This document shows, in pieces, positions 28,518 to 36,156 of a stretch of 64,000 bases of DNA (positions within the stretch are counted from its first letter, which is position 1; each line of letters starts with the position of its first letter). A program made the translations under genes and the position numbers. The stretch is from Planctomyces sp. SH-PL14 (GTDB lineage: Bacteria; Planctomycetota; Planctomycetia; Planctomycetales; Planctomycetaceae): the NCBI RefSeq assembly GCF_001610835.1, contig NZ_CP011270.1, positions 7,210,001-7,274,000 of the forward strand. Reading direction: 5' to 3'. The notes under the pieces are model-generated. The model was not told where the DNA came from, ran no database searches, and was given only the letters and a program-made list of their open reading frames with translations.

Positions 28518-28566
28518 CGGCAGGGTGGCCGGGGCTGGACCATGGGCCAGCCCCGACACCCTGCCG
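28518..28566. repeat. Family B palindrome, right boundary of low-GC island
   Basis: A 49-nt near-perfect inverted repeat: arms 28518-28538 and 28547-28566 (CGGCAGGGTGGCCGGGGCTG versus its complement with one mismatch). Its left arm is the same as the single repeat at 26028-26048 in opposite orientation. Confidence 0.8.
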
Positions 28567-28588
28567 CGTTACACTCGTTCGGGCTCTT

Positions 28589-28877
28589 TCAACGCGGTTT
28601 TGGTTTCTCTACGGTAAGATTGCGGCGATAGATCTTCGCGCCGTGGGCGATGTAGAGCGTGCTGTGATCTGGGCCGGCGAGGATGCAGGTGGTGAGCGGC
28701 TGATCTTTGTCGACCTTCGGAAGCACTCCGCAGGGGCGTCCGGTCGGATCGAAGATCTGCACGCCGAGATCGCTCGTCACATAGAAGCGACCGACTTTGT
28801 CGACCGGCATGCCATCCCCTTTGGAGTTCTGGATGTACGGGGGTGGCTCGTTGAATTTGAACTCCCCCTTTGGATCG
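28589..28877 (-). pseudogene. Partial copy of the 3' end of the esterase/SMP-30 gene
   Basis: These 289 bp match 30779-31067 with 12 mismatches and no gaps by my alignment by eye. They encode the last ~95 aa (DPKGEFKFNEPPPY ... YRRNLTVEKPKPR) with five amino-acid changes and the same stop. The copy ends abruptly at the GGGTGGCACGCCC inverted-repeat element, and has no start, so it is a fragment, not a gene. A 3.2-kb esterase/SMP-30 gene lies 1.9 kb away in the same orientation. Confidence 0.88.
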
Positions 28878-28880
28878 GTC

Positions 28881-29001
28881 GGGTGGCACGCCCTGAGTCC
28901 TCGAAGGGCGTGGCCGAGTCCACGCCGGGCGGGACATGGAATCGGAGCATTGGGCTCGACTCCACCACGCCCTTCCGCAGAGCCTTCAGGGCGTGCCACC
29001 C
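28881..29001. repeat. Family D element, 121 bp with 16-bp terminal inverted repeats
   Basis: Perfect 16-bp ends GGGTGGCACGCCCTGA (28881-28896) and TCAGGGCGTGCCACCC (28986-29001). Internal subterminal arms (GGGCGTGG... / ...CCACGCCC) add to the pairing. It directly abuts the truncated esterase/SMP-30 copy, so it may mark the break point. It has the form of a MITE; no ORF inside. Confidence 0.75.
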
Positions 29002-29022
29002 GACCACGTTGACTGGCACTGG

Positions 29023-29044
29023 CCAGTGGCACACAGTCACTCAC
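29023..29044. repeat. 22-bp inverted repeat, left of the Moco gene
   Basis: Pairs in inverted orientation with 30523-30544 with one mismatch (CCAGTGGCACACA core). The two copies flank the complete Moco oxidoreductase gene (29202-30482). Confidence 0.7.
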
Positions 29045-29201
29045 TTTCCGTGAGTGCCACGCAGCCGCTTAACTCATTGGGCATCGTCGTGCAAAGGGCC
29101 GCACCTCGCCGAATGCAGCGGAGTGACCCTTCGACTATGCTCCCAATCGCGAAGTCTCACGGCCGTCTCTCCCTTCGTGATCCCGCGCAGCGAGCGTCGT
29201 C

Positions 29202-30482
29202 ATGAATCGCTCCGACTTCCTCGACGAGCACTTCGAACTCACCCGCCGCCACTTTCTCAAAGCCGGTGTCGTCAGTCTCGCGGCAGCCGAGTTGACCAGC
29301 ATCGGGCAAGCCGAAGAGAAACCGCCGGCCCCCGCCCCGTCCCCACTCAAACGAGCCAAACCGCCCAAAGCCGGGGTCCGTCCCGAGCCCTACTTCACCC
29401 CCACGCAGGATTTTCAAGACGTCTCGCGCGGCAGGCCGCTGCCACACTCCCTCCCCGAAGAGAAGAAGACCGAAGTCGGCCTCACGCGGGAGACCTGGCG
29501 TCTCGAAGTTCTCTCCGATCCCGACCACCCCGCCAAACTCGGACGCCAGTTCACCAAGGCCGATGGAACCGCCTTCGACTTCCCCGCACTGCTGAGGCTG
29601 GCCGAGAAGCACGCCGTCCGCTTCCCCAAGGTCATGACCTGCCTCAACCTCGGCTGCCCGCTCGGCATGGGGCTCTGGGAAGGGGTCCCGCTTCGCGAGC
29701 TGATCTGGCTCACCGCCCCGCGCGAAAACCTCCGCCGCGTCTTCTACTACGGCTACCACAACGACGACCCGGCCCAGATGTTCCGCAGCTCGCTCCCGGT
29801 CGGTCGCGTGCTCGAGGACCCACCCGGACTCCCGCCGGTCATCCTCTGCTACAAGCTCAACGGCGAATGGCTCGACGCGGAACGCGGCGGGCCGGTCCGG
29901 GTCGTCGTCCCCGAGCACTACGGCTTCAAATCGATCAAGTGGCTGACCCACCTCTACCTCACCAACCTTCCCGCCGCCAACGACACCTATGCCGAGCAGA
30001 ACAACGACGTCGACAGCCCCCTGAAAACCTTTGCCGCAACGCTCTCCTTCCCGAGGGAGATCAAGACCGGCGACGAGATCCTGGCCTCCGGCTACGCCCA
30101 GGTCGGGGTCGCGGGCCTCTCTAAAGTCCAGGTCTGGATCGAGTCCGAAGCCCAGCCTCACGCGCAGGACGACCCGTACTTCACCACCGCCCCCTGGACC
30201 GACGCCCAGCTTCTGCCCGCCCCTGACAAATGGACCGGCCTCGAAGGCGGAAGAGTTCCCGCGGGCACCTATGGATTTGACGACCATGGCGTCCCCAAGG
30301 CTTGGCCGCTCAGACTCACCAACGCCCACTGGGCCGGCCGACTCCCCGCGCTTCCGCCCGGCGAGTACACCTTCCGTTGTCGCAGCGTCGACGAACGGGG
30401 GCACGGCCAACCGATGCCCCGCCCATTCCGAAAGTCCGGATACGCCGCGATCGAGGCGATTCGATTCAAAGTGACGGAGTGA
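29202..30482 (+). CDS. Tat-exported molybdopterin oxidoreductase, sulfite oxidase family
   Basis: A 426-aa protein with a twin-arginine signal (TRRHFLKAGVVSL), so it is exported folded with its cofactor. The sulfite oxidase-type Moco fold shows the Cys in KVMTCLNLGCPLGMGLWEGV (about 145-164, the molybdenum-ligand loop), a following WLTAPRENL segment, and a GGPVRVVVPEHYGFKSIKWL stretch typical of the domain. The C-terminal part (about 280-420) looks like the Ig-like dimerisation domain. No haem partner is adjacent. It is framed by 22-bp inverted repeats. Substrate (sulfite or another sulfoxide-type compound) cannot be fixed from sequence. Confidence 0.85.
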   Translation: MNRSDFLDEHFELTRRHFLKAGVVSLAAAELTSIGQAEEKPPAPAPSPLKRAKPPKAGVRPEPYFTPTQDFQDVSRGRPLPHSLPEEKKTEVGLTRETWRLEVLSDPDHPAKLGRQFTKADGTAFDFPALLRLAEKHAVRFPKVMTCLNLGCPLGMGLWEGVPLRELIWLTAPRENLRRVFYYGYHNDDPAQMFRSSLPVGRVLEDPPGLPPVILCYKLNGEWLDAERGGPVRVVVPEHYGFKSIKWLTHLYLTNLPAANDTYAEQNNDVDSPLKTFAATLSFPREIKTGDEILASGYAQVGVAGLSKVQVWIESEAQPHAQDDPYFTTAPWTDAQLLPAPDKWTGLEGGRVPAGTYGFDDHGVPKAWPLRLTNAHWAGRLPALPPGEYTFRCRSVDERGHGQPMPRPFRKSGYAAIEAIRFKVTE

Positions 30483-30778
30483 CTCCCGCCTGACATTCCC
30501 GGCAGGGTGGCATTGTCGAATGGTGAGTGATTGTGTGCCACTGGCTCCGCCAGTGCGGATCGACTCAGCAAGTCAGAAGGCGAGCATTGGGAGACGATAG
30601 GGCTCCCGCAGGTCGCTTCTCCTGCGTCGGCAAGTTCATCTGCTTCGAGTCCTCTCGTGGTCTCTGAGGTCGCTCCATCCCATCTGCTTGCACATCGGCA
30701 CTGGAAGAACCAGTGGCACACTCCGGTACTTCCTCGACAGTACCGACCGTAGTGCCACCCCGTGCCGTCCGCTCTCTC
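30483..30778. repeat. Spacer with repeat fragments
   Basis: Contains a family B-like CGGCAGGGTGGC at 30490-30501, the 22-bp inverted-repeat partner (30523-30544) and several GTGGCAC/CCAGTGGC short inverted repeats (30540-30720). No gene is supported. These match the patches at 28.5-29.05 kb. Confidence 0.6.
30523..30544. repeat. 22-bp inverted repeat, right of the Moco gene
   Basis: Partner of 29023-29044, opposite orientation, one mismatch. Confidence 0.7.
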
Positions 30779-33385
30779 TCAACGCGGTTTTGCTTTCTCC
30801 ACGGTCAGATTGCGGCGATAGATCTTCGTGCCGTGGGCGATGTAGAGCGTGCTGTGATCCGGGCCGGCGAGGATGCAGGTGGTGAGCGGCTGATCCTTGT
30901 CGACCTTCGGAAGCACTCCGCAGGGGCGTCCGGTCGGATCGAAGATCTGCACGCCGAGATCGCTCGTCACATAGAAGCGACCGGCTTTGTCGACCGCCAT
31001 GCCATCCCCTTTGGAGTTCTGGATGTACGGGGGAGGCTCGTTGAACTTGAAATCCCCCTTCGGATCGATGGGGAGCCGCATCGGCATCGTCGGCATCTTG
31101 GCGTCGAGCACTCCGCCGGCGTTCACGCGATACGTCCAGGTGTGAGTCCCGCCGTAGTCGGAGACGGCGAGCGTCCCCCCATCGGGCGAGACCGCGATGC
31201 CGTTGGGCTTGCTGACGCCTTTGTCGGCCGCGGCGACTTCGCCGGTCTGGGGATTGATCCGCGTCACCTGCTGGGTTCCGGTTTCCGTGATGAGGATGAA
31301 GCCGTCGCTCGTCACCGCGAGGTCGTTCGGTTTGACTCCTTCGGCGACGACCTTCACCTCGCCAGTCCCCGGATGGATCGAGATCACGCGGCTCTTCGTT
31401 CCCTGGCAGGCATACAGCAGCGAGCCATCGGGACTGAATTCGAGACCGCTGACGGACTCCTTGCAGATCTCCTTGCGGGTGCCGTCCGCCGCGCTGATGC
31501 GGAACACCGCAGGAGCCTTCATGTCGCAGAAGTACAGATTCCCCTCTTTGTCCGCGCAGAGGGCATCGGCGAAGCCGAGTCCGTCCGCAACAGATTCCCA
31601 CGACTGACCGGGGATCAGCAGGTTGAGCAGCGTCAGGTCGCCGCCGAGATCGCCCCGCGTATCGAGCACCGGGGTGTGAGCTTCCTTGCGCCACAGCCAC
31701 TTCATCGCTTCGGGAAACTTCGCACCGCCGAAGTCGGCGTTGTGGGCGTACCCTTCTGCCCAGTCGAAGCGGACGTCGTAGCCCGCATACTTCAGGGCCG
31801 ACGCCATCTGCTGATTGGCCCACGGCCAGCTTCCGGCCACATTATCGACGTCGCCGCTGGTGTCGGCCATGTAGACCCGGATCGGCTTGGGCTCGGTCTT
31901 GCGAACGAGCGACGGATAGACGTTCCCCCCGCGCAGGTTCGTGAAGCTGCCGACGCTGGAATAGACCTTGCGGAAGGAGTCGGTTCGCTCCCAGGCGGCG
32001 GTGAAGGCACAGATCGCTCCGGAGCTGGACCCGCCGATGGCGTGCATCTCGGGGTCATCCGAGATCGCGTACTTCTTGCGGACCTCGGGAATGATCTCTT
32101 CGAGCAGGAAGCGGACGTACCGATCGCCGAGGCCGTCGTACTCCAGGCTCCGGTTCGAGTGCTTCCCTTTCTCCTGCGGCTTCGACTTCTCGTGGCCGGG
32201 GTTGATGAACACGGCGATCGTCGTCGGCATGTCTCCGCGGGCGATCAGGTTGTCGAACACCGTCGGCACCCGCCAGCGGCCGTTCGTGTTCTTCATCCCC
32301 TCGCCGTCCTGAAACACCATCAGCGCGGCCGGTTGGTCCGCCTTGTACTGAGCCGGCACATAGATCGACCACGCCCGCGTCGTGTCGGCGAAGATCTTCG
32401 ACTCGAAGACCGGCATCTGCTCGAGCGTCCCCTTGGGAACCCCCTCTTTCGCGACCGCATCCGGATGCGGTTCCCACGCCGGCTTCGTCTCGACGATCGG
32501 AATGTTCGTGCTCTCGCTACTCTCGTCCCACAACCACTTGAGGGCCTCCGGCAGCCGCTCCCCGCCCCACTTGCCGCTGTGTCCGCCGTCCGTCATCTCG
32601 AGCTTGTACTTGTAGCCCGCGAACTGCAGAGCCGCCGCGAGATCCTGATTTCCCAGCGGCCAATTGCCGTGCAGGTTGTTGAGGTCGTCGCGCCCGTCCT
32701 GCAGATAGACCTTGATCGCCTTCGGCTTGGTCTTCGACTTGCGAACGAGCCCCGGATAGGCCCAGCCCCCGCGAATGTTGGTGAAGCTTCCGATGTGACT
32801 GAGCACCTTGCCGAACTGCTCCGGCTTCTCCCACGCCACGGTGAAGGCGCAAATGCCGCTGGACGAAATCCCACACACGGCGCGCTTCGCCGGGTCGCCG
32901 GAAACATTCAGCCCCTTCAGGGCGACGGGCAGAAACTCATCGATCAAGAAGTTCGGGTAACGATCGCCCATCGAGTCGTACTCGAACGACCGATTGCTGC
33001 GATCCTTCGCTCCCTTGGCGGTCGCCGCGATCGTGCCCGGATTGACGAACACCGCGATCGTGACCGGCATCTTCTTCTGGTGGATCAGGTTGTCAAACAC
33101 CACGGGGACCCGGAAGTCCCCCTTGGGATTCGAATATCCGCCCCCATCCATGAACACCATCAGCGCGGCCGGCTCGTCCCCCTTGTACTGAGCCGGCACA
33201 TAGACGCTGTAGTCGCGCTTCGTCCCGGGAAAGACCTGGCTGTCGCTGAACTGCCCCGCTGTGAGCTTCCCCTGCGGAACGCCGTCGTGAACGACCCGAT
33301 CCGGCTGCTCTTGCGCCTCAGCTCGAACAGCGAGAGACGTCACCACGAAGCAGAGACAGATCAGTCCTTGCGTGAGTTGCTTCAT
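30779..33385 (-). CDS. Exported tandem esterase fused to SMP-30/gluconolactonase propeller
   Basis: An 868-aa three-part protein from the ATG at 33385 (GGAA about 7 nt upstream; a GTG one codon earlier is possible). Signal peptide about 1-24. Two tandem alpha/beta-hydrolase esterase domains follow (about 30-290 and 310-570), with serine motifs GISSSG and GGSSSG (Ser about 175 and 454) and matching His (about 269 and 548). The third part (about 590-868) is an SMP-30/gluconolactonase-like beta-propeller with repeated VSPDG/TSDG blades. The two esterase domains are similar to each other (SVYVPAQYK / SIYVPAQYK), so they arose by duplication. Role likely in extracellular degradation of esterified sugars. 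Its 3' end is copied at 28589-28877. Confidence 0.85.
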   Translation of the reverse strand: MKQLTQGLICLCFVVTSLAVRAEAQEQPDRVVHDGVPQGKLTAGQFSDSQVFPGTKRDYSVYVPAQYKGDEPAALMVFMDGGGYSNPKGDFRVPVVFDNLIHQKKMPVTIAVFVNPGTIAATAKGAKDRSNRSFEYDSMGDRYPNFLIDEFLPVALKGLNVSGDPAKRAVCGISSSGICAFTVAWEKPEQFGKVLSHIGSFTNIRGGWAYPGLVRKSKTKPKAIKVYLQDGRDDLNNLHGNWPLGNQDLAAALQFAGYKYKLEMTDGGHSGKWGGERLPEALKWLWDESSESTNIPIVETKPAWEPHPDAVAKEGVPKGTLEQMPVFESKIFADTTRAWSIYVPAQYKADQPAALMVFQDGEGMKNTNGRWRVPTVFDNLIARGDMPTTIAVFINPGHEKSKPQEKGKHSNRSLEYDGLGDRYVRFLLEEIIPEVRKKYAISDDPEMHAIGGSSSGAICAFTAAWERTDSFRKVYSSVGSFTNLRGGNVYPSLVRKTEPKPIRVYMADTSGDVDNVAGSWPWANQQMASALKYAGYDVRFDWAEGYAHNADFGGAKFPEAMKWLWRKEAHTPVLDTRGDLGGDLTLLNLLIPGQSWESVADGLGFADALCADKEGNLYFCDMKAPAVFRISAADGTRKEICKESVSGLEFSPDGSLLYACQGTKSRVISIHPGTGEVKVVAEGVKPNDLAVTSDGFILITETGTQQVTRINPQTGEVAAADKGVSKPNGIAVSPDGGTLAVSDYGGTHTWTYRVNAGGVLDAKMPTMPMRLPIDPKGDFKFNEPPPYIQNSKGDGMAVDKAGRFYVTSDLGVQIFDPTGRPCGVLPKVDKDQPLTTCILAGPDHSTLYIAHGTKIYRRNLTVEKAKPR

Positions 33386-33416
33386 CACCTGGTTCCGATT
33401 CGTTGACTGACTTTTG

Positions 33417-33567
33417 CGGCAGGGTGGCTGGGGCGCTGGCCGGCGATGCTCTCGGAGTACGCGTGATAGCCCCAGACGAGGAATTGGTGGCTACTATTGG
33501 ATAGGACTGGGGCCATGAACGCCATTCCTGTGCTTCTCGCGTCTAAAGCGCCCCAGCTACCCTGCCG
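33417..33567. repeat. Family B element, 151 bp with 21-bp terminal inverted repeats
   Basis: Ends CGGCAGGGTGGCTGGGGCGC (33417-) and its inverted copy ending at 33567, one mismatch. It sits between the esterase/SMP-30 gene and the nuclease-translocase gene. Inside, no ORF. Same end motif as the repeats at 26028 and 28518. Confidence 0.75.
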
Positions 33568-33597
33568 ACTGATCTGTGACGCGGACTTGCATCGAAG

Positions 33598-36000
33598 TCA
33601 CGCTGGAGGGGGGGCCGCCTGTTGAAGCTCCTTTTCGATTCGGTCAGCCGTCCACGCTCCTTCGTGAACGGAGAACAGCGTTCTTGTTTCGAAGACGGCG
33701 CCGTCCAGGGAGTCCGGCTGGTCCGGCCAGCGGCCGACGAATGTCCCCTTCTCTGCCCCGGTGCGGGCGCCGATCCAGGGGGGACGGGGGCCCTGATTGG
33801 AGAACCACTCGGAGACTCTCTCTGAGTCCTGTGAGGTTTCGAGTCGGCCGATGAGCTTGGTGCTGCAGTTTCCGAAGATGTTGTAGTCGACCGAACGCGG
33901 GCTTTGCGTGCAGACGAGGCAGCCGACGCCGTACTTCCGCCCCTGCGTGAAGAGCCGCGTCACCGGCCGCTTGGCGGGAGGCTGGGCGGTCCCCGCCGGG
34001 AGGAAGTCGCGGGCTTCGTCGAGATAGAAGAGGAGCTGCGGGTTCTCGGAGCTTCCGCCGCGGCAGGTCATCCAGCGGTAGACTTCGGTCGCGAGGGCCG
34101 CGACGAAGGCGGGTTTCTCCTGGTCGTTGAGCGTGTTGAGATAGATGACGTTCAGCGGGACCCGGCCCGGGGAACTTGGCGCGAGCAGGACGTCGAGGTC
34201 GAGCGGCTGTCCGCCGGTGAAGAGCCGCGACATCGGTCCGGAGGCGAGGGCGTAGAGTTGCCGGCCCAGGGTTTCCCGGTTGGCCTTCGTCATCAGGAGA
34301 TCGGCGTCGTCGACTCCGATCGAGTCCGGGGAGTAGGCCGCCGCGGCGATGTCGGTCAGCTGGATCTCGGTTGCGTTACCTTTTGCCACGAGCCCCCGCA
34401 GGACCTTCGCAAGAAACGCCTGCTGCTGATCGAAGCCCCGCGGCGTCGAGCCGACGAGCGACACGAGGTCCATCGCGACGGCATGGATCATCCCGTCGTA
34501 CTCTTCCTGGCGGCGGTCGGGACGCTCATGTTCGAGGTCCTGCAGGCTCGGCAGGCGGATCGGGCTGAGGCAGAGCCGCGTGGCATGCGACGTTCCGGGC
34601 GTGAAGATCCGTGGTTCGACGCGCCGGACGTACTCGCGGTATCGCTCCCGCTGCTCCGCCGGGACGGATTCGATCGGCCGCTGTTTTAGGAACTGAACGA
34701 GGTCCCCTTGGGGATCGATCGCCAGGACGGGGACACCGCTGAGAATCGCCTCTTCGGCGAGGATCTTGGCGAACCAGGTCTTTCCGCTTCCGGCCGCTCC
34801 GACGACCGCCGTGTGCGTCGAGAGATTGCGGACGGGGAGTTCGACCGCGCCGCCCGCCCCTTTGACTCTGCCGAGATGCAAGCTTCGCGAGGCGTCTGGT
34901 GGTCGTGATGAGGTTTTGTCTTTCCCTGGTCGGGACGTCCGCTGCGCCGCCTCCTCAAGTTCGGCTGCGACATCGACCTCATCCGGTTCCTCAAGCGAGG
35001 GGGGCTCCGGCTCATCGAGGCTGACAGACGGGCCCTTATCCACTGCGAGCTCATCGCTTTGAAGAGCCGTCTTGCTCCACGTGACGAAGCTTCCCTCCTC
35101 CTTCGGCCCGAGCGTCTTCTCACAGTAGCCGTGCCTGTTCCACTTGCAGCCCTGGCAGACGGACGGCTCGCCGCGAGGTTTGAGGCCGGTGTCCGGGTTC
35201 TCCCCGTACCGCCGCCACTCCGCCATCGAGGCGAGCAGGTCGTAGACCTTGTGCCGCTGTTCGTAAACCTGGTCCCAGGAGAGCTCGTGGAGGACCCGCT
35301 TGGGATGCAGATACAGCACTCCCGCGCCGCAGCGGGTGCTGTGCTGGTGGTGATGCATCAGCGAGTAGGTGACGACCTGAAACAGGTCGTGATTGGGATG
35401 CGTGTCCGGCATCAGTTTGTAGTCGAGGATCCGCAGCGCGTCGGACCGCCAGTCGAAGAAGATGTAGTCGAGGCGGCCGGTGACATGGACGGGGGACTGC
35501 CGAGGCCCCACATGGAACGTGACGTCGAGCCGCTTGGAGAGATCGGCGAACAGTTGCTGGACGGTCTCCTGCGGGGTGCGGCCGACGCTGCGGCCGTAAT
35601 GCACGATGTCGACGAACTCCTGGAAGTAGAGCCGGACGCAGCGCGTGAAGTTCTGGATGACTTCGGCGGATTTGCTGTGAAGCTGTGTCCGGTTGAGCGC
35701 CTCGTGGTGGAAGAGCCGCATCACCTCCTGCAGCAGACCGTCCCTGCTGTCATAGCGCTCGATGAGCTCCAGCAGCTCCGGCTTCCGGCGGCCCAGCCAG
35801 TTGAAGCGTTCGATCGAGTTGTGGAACAGCCCCCCCGCCGCGGTCGACTCGTCCCCGCCGACGGTCCAGGTCCGGGTGACTCGCGGCGATTGCGGCCGGT
35901 GCAGCCGGTTGTACTCGGAGTCGAAATAAAAGATTCGCGGGCAGGTCGCCGCGCTGCGGATCTGCGAGACCGAGAAGTGAAACGGCGGAACGAACGGCAC
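33598..36000 (-). CDS. Cas4-like [4Fe-4S] nuclease fused to HerA-type ATPase
   Basis: An 800-aa protein, GTG start at 36000 with GAGG 6 nt upstream. N-terminal RecB-type PD-(D/E)XK nuclease (about 1-295): His60, Asp178 (GRLDYIFFD), Asp193 and Lys195 (LRILDYK), QxxxY (Gln208, Tyr212). Four cysteines, Cys20 (ATCPRIFYF) and CxxCx7C at 282, 285, 293, fit the iron-sulphur cluster pattern of Cas4/AddB. After an acidic linker (about 310-370), a HerA/FtsK-like translocase: Walker A GAAGSGKT (401-408), DPQGDL (429-434), Walker B LLFYLDEARDF, and a QGRKYGVGCLVCTQSP stretch. Nuclease and translocase in one chain parallels HerA-NurA. It is the last gene of a three-gene minus-strand unit. No CRISPR array or cas genes are in the window. 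Confidence 0.85.
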   Translation of the reverse strand: MPFVPPFHFSVSQIRSAATCPRIFYFDSEYNRLHRPQSPRVTRTWTVGGDESTAAGGLFHNSIERFNWLGRRKPELLELIERYDSRDGLLQEVMRLFHHEALNRTQLHSKSAEVIQNFTRCVRLYFQEFVDIVHYGRSVGRTPQETVQQLFADLSKRLDVTFHVGPRQSPVHVTGRLDYIFFDWRSDALRILDYKLMPDTHPNHDLFQVVTYSLMHHHQHSTRCGAGVLYLHPKRVLHELSWDQVYEQRHKVYDLLASMAEWRRYGENPDTGLKPRGEPSVCQGCKWNRHGYCEKTLGPKEEGSFVTWSKTALQSDELAVDKGPSVSLDEPEPPSLEEPDEVDVAAELEEAAQRTSRPGKDKTSSRPPDASRSLHLGRVKGAGGAVELPVRNLSTHTAVVGAAGSGKTWFAKILAEEAILSGVPVLAIDPQGDLVQFLKQRPIESVPAEQRERYREYVRRVEPRIFTPGTSHATRLCLSPIRLPSLQDLEHERPDRRQEEYDGMIHAVAMDLVSLVGSTPRGFDQQQAFLAKVLRGLVAKGNATEIQLTDIAAAAYSPDSIGVDDADLLMTKANRETLGRQLYALASGPMSRLFTGGQPLDLDVLLAPSSPGRVPLNVIYLNTLNDQEKPAFVAALATEVYRWMTCRGGSSENPQLLFYLDEARDFLPAGTAQPPAKRPVTRLFTQGRKYGVGCLVCTQSPRSVDYNIFGNCSTKLIGRLETSQDSERVSEWFSNQGPRPPWIGARTGAEKGTFVGRWPDQPDSLDGAVFETRTLFSVHEGAWTADRIEKELQQAAPPPA

Positions 36001-36072
36001 AACACGCCTCTGTCGGTGAGATCAGGACCGTCCCAGGCTCTGTTTGACAACGGATTTGCGAGTCGTTCAGTC

Positions 36073-36140
36073 CACACTAGCCCGAAGCGCCAGCGAGGGG
36101 ATTTCCGCGTCGTCCCTCGCTCGCGCGTCGGGCTGGTGTG
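36073..36140. repeat. Family C palindromic repeat inside the nuclease cassette
   Basis: Long hairpin: CACACTAGCCCGA (36073-36085) with TCGGGCTGGTGTG (36128-36140), internally CAGCGAGGG/CCCTCGCT. The AGCCCGAAGCGCCAGCGAGGG-type core is common as an intergenic repeat in planctomycete genomes as I recall them. It splits the second and third genes of the cassette. Confidence 0.7.
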
Positions 36141-36156
36141 AGTTTCCAATCAGAGC

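Noticed and set aside
28882-29040. Small plus- and minus-strand ORFs across the family D element
   Set aside because: They arise from inverted-repeat DNA and the truncated esterase/SMP-30 copy; no start signals.
30713-33406. 897-aa plus-strand open frame
   Set aside because: Antisense shadow of the esterase/SMP-30 gene.
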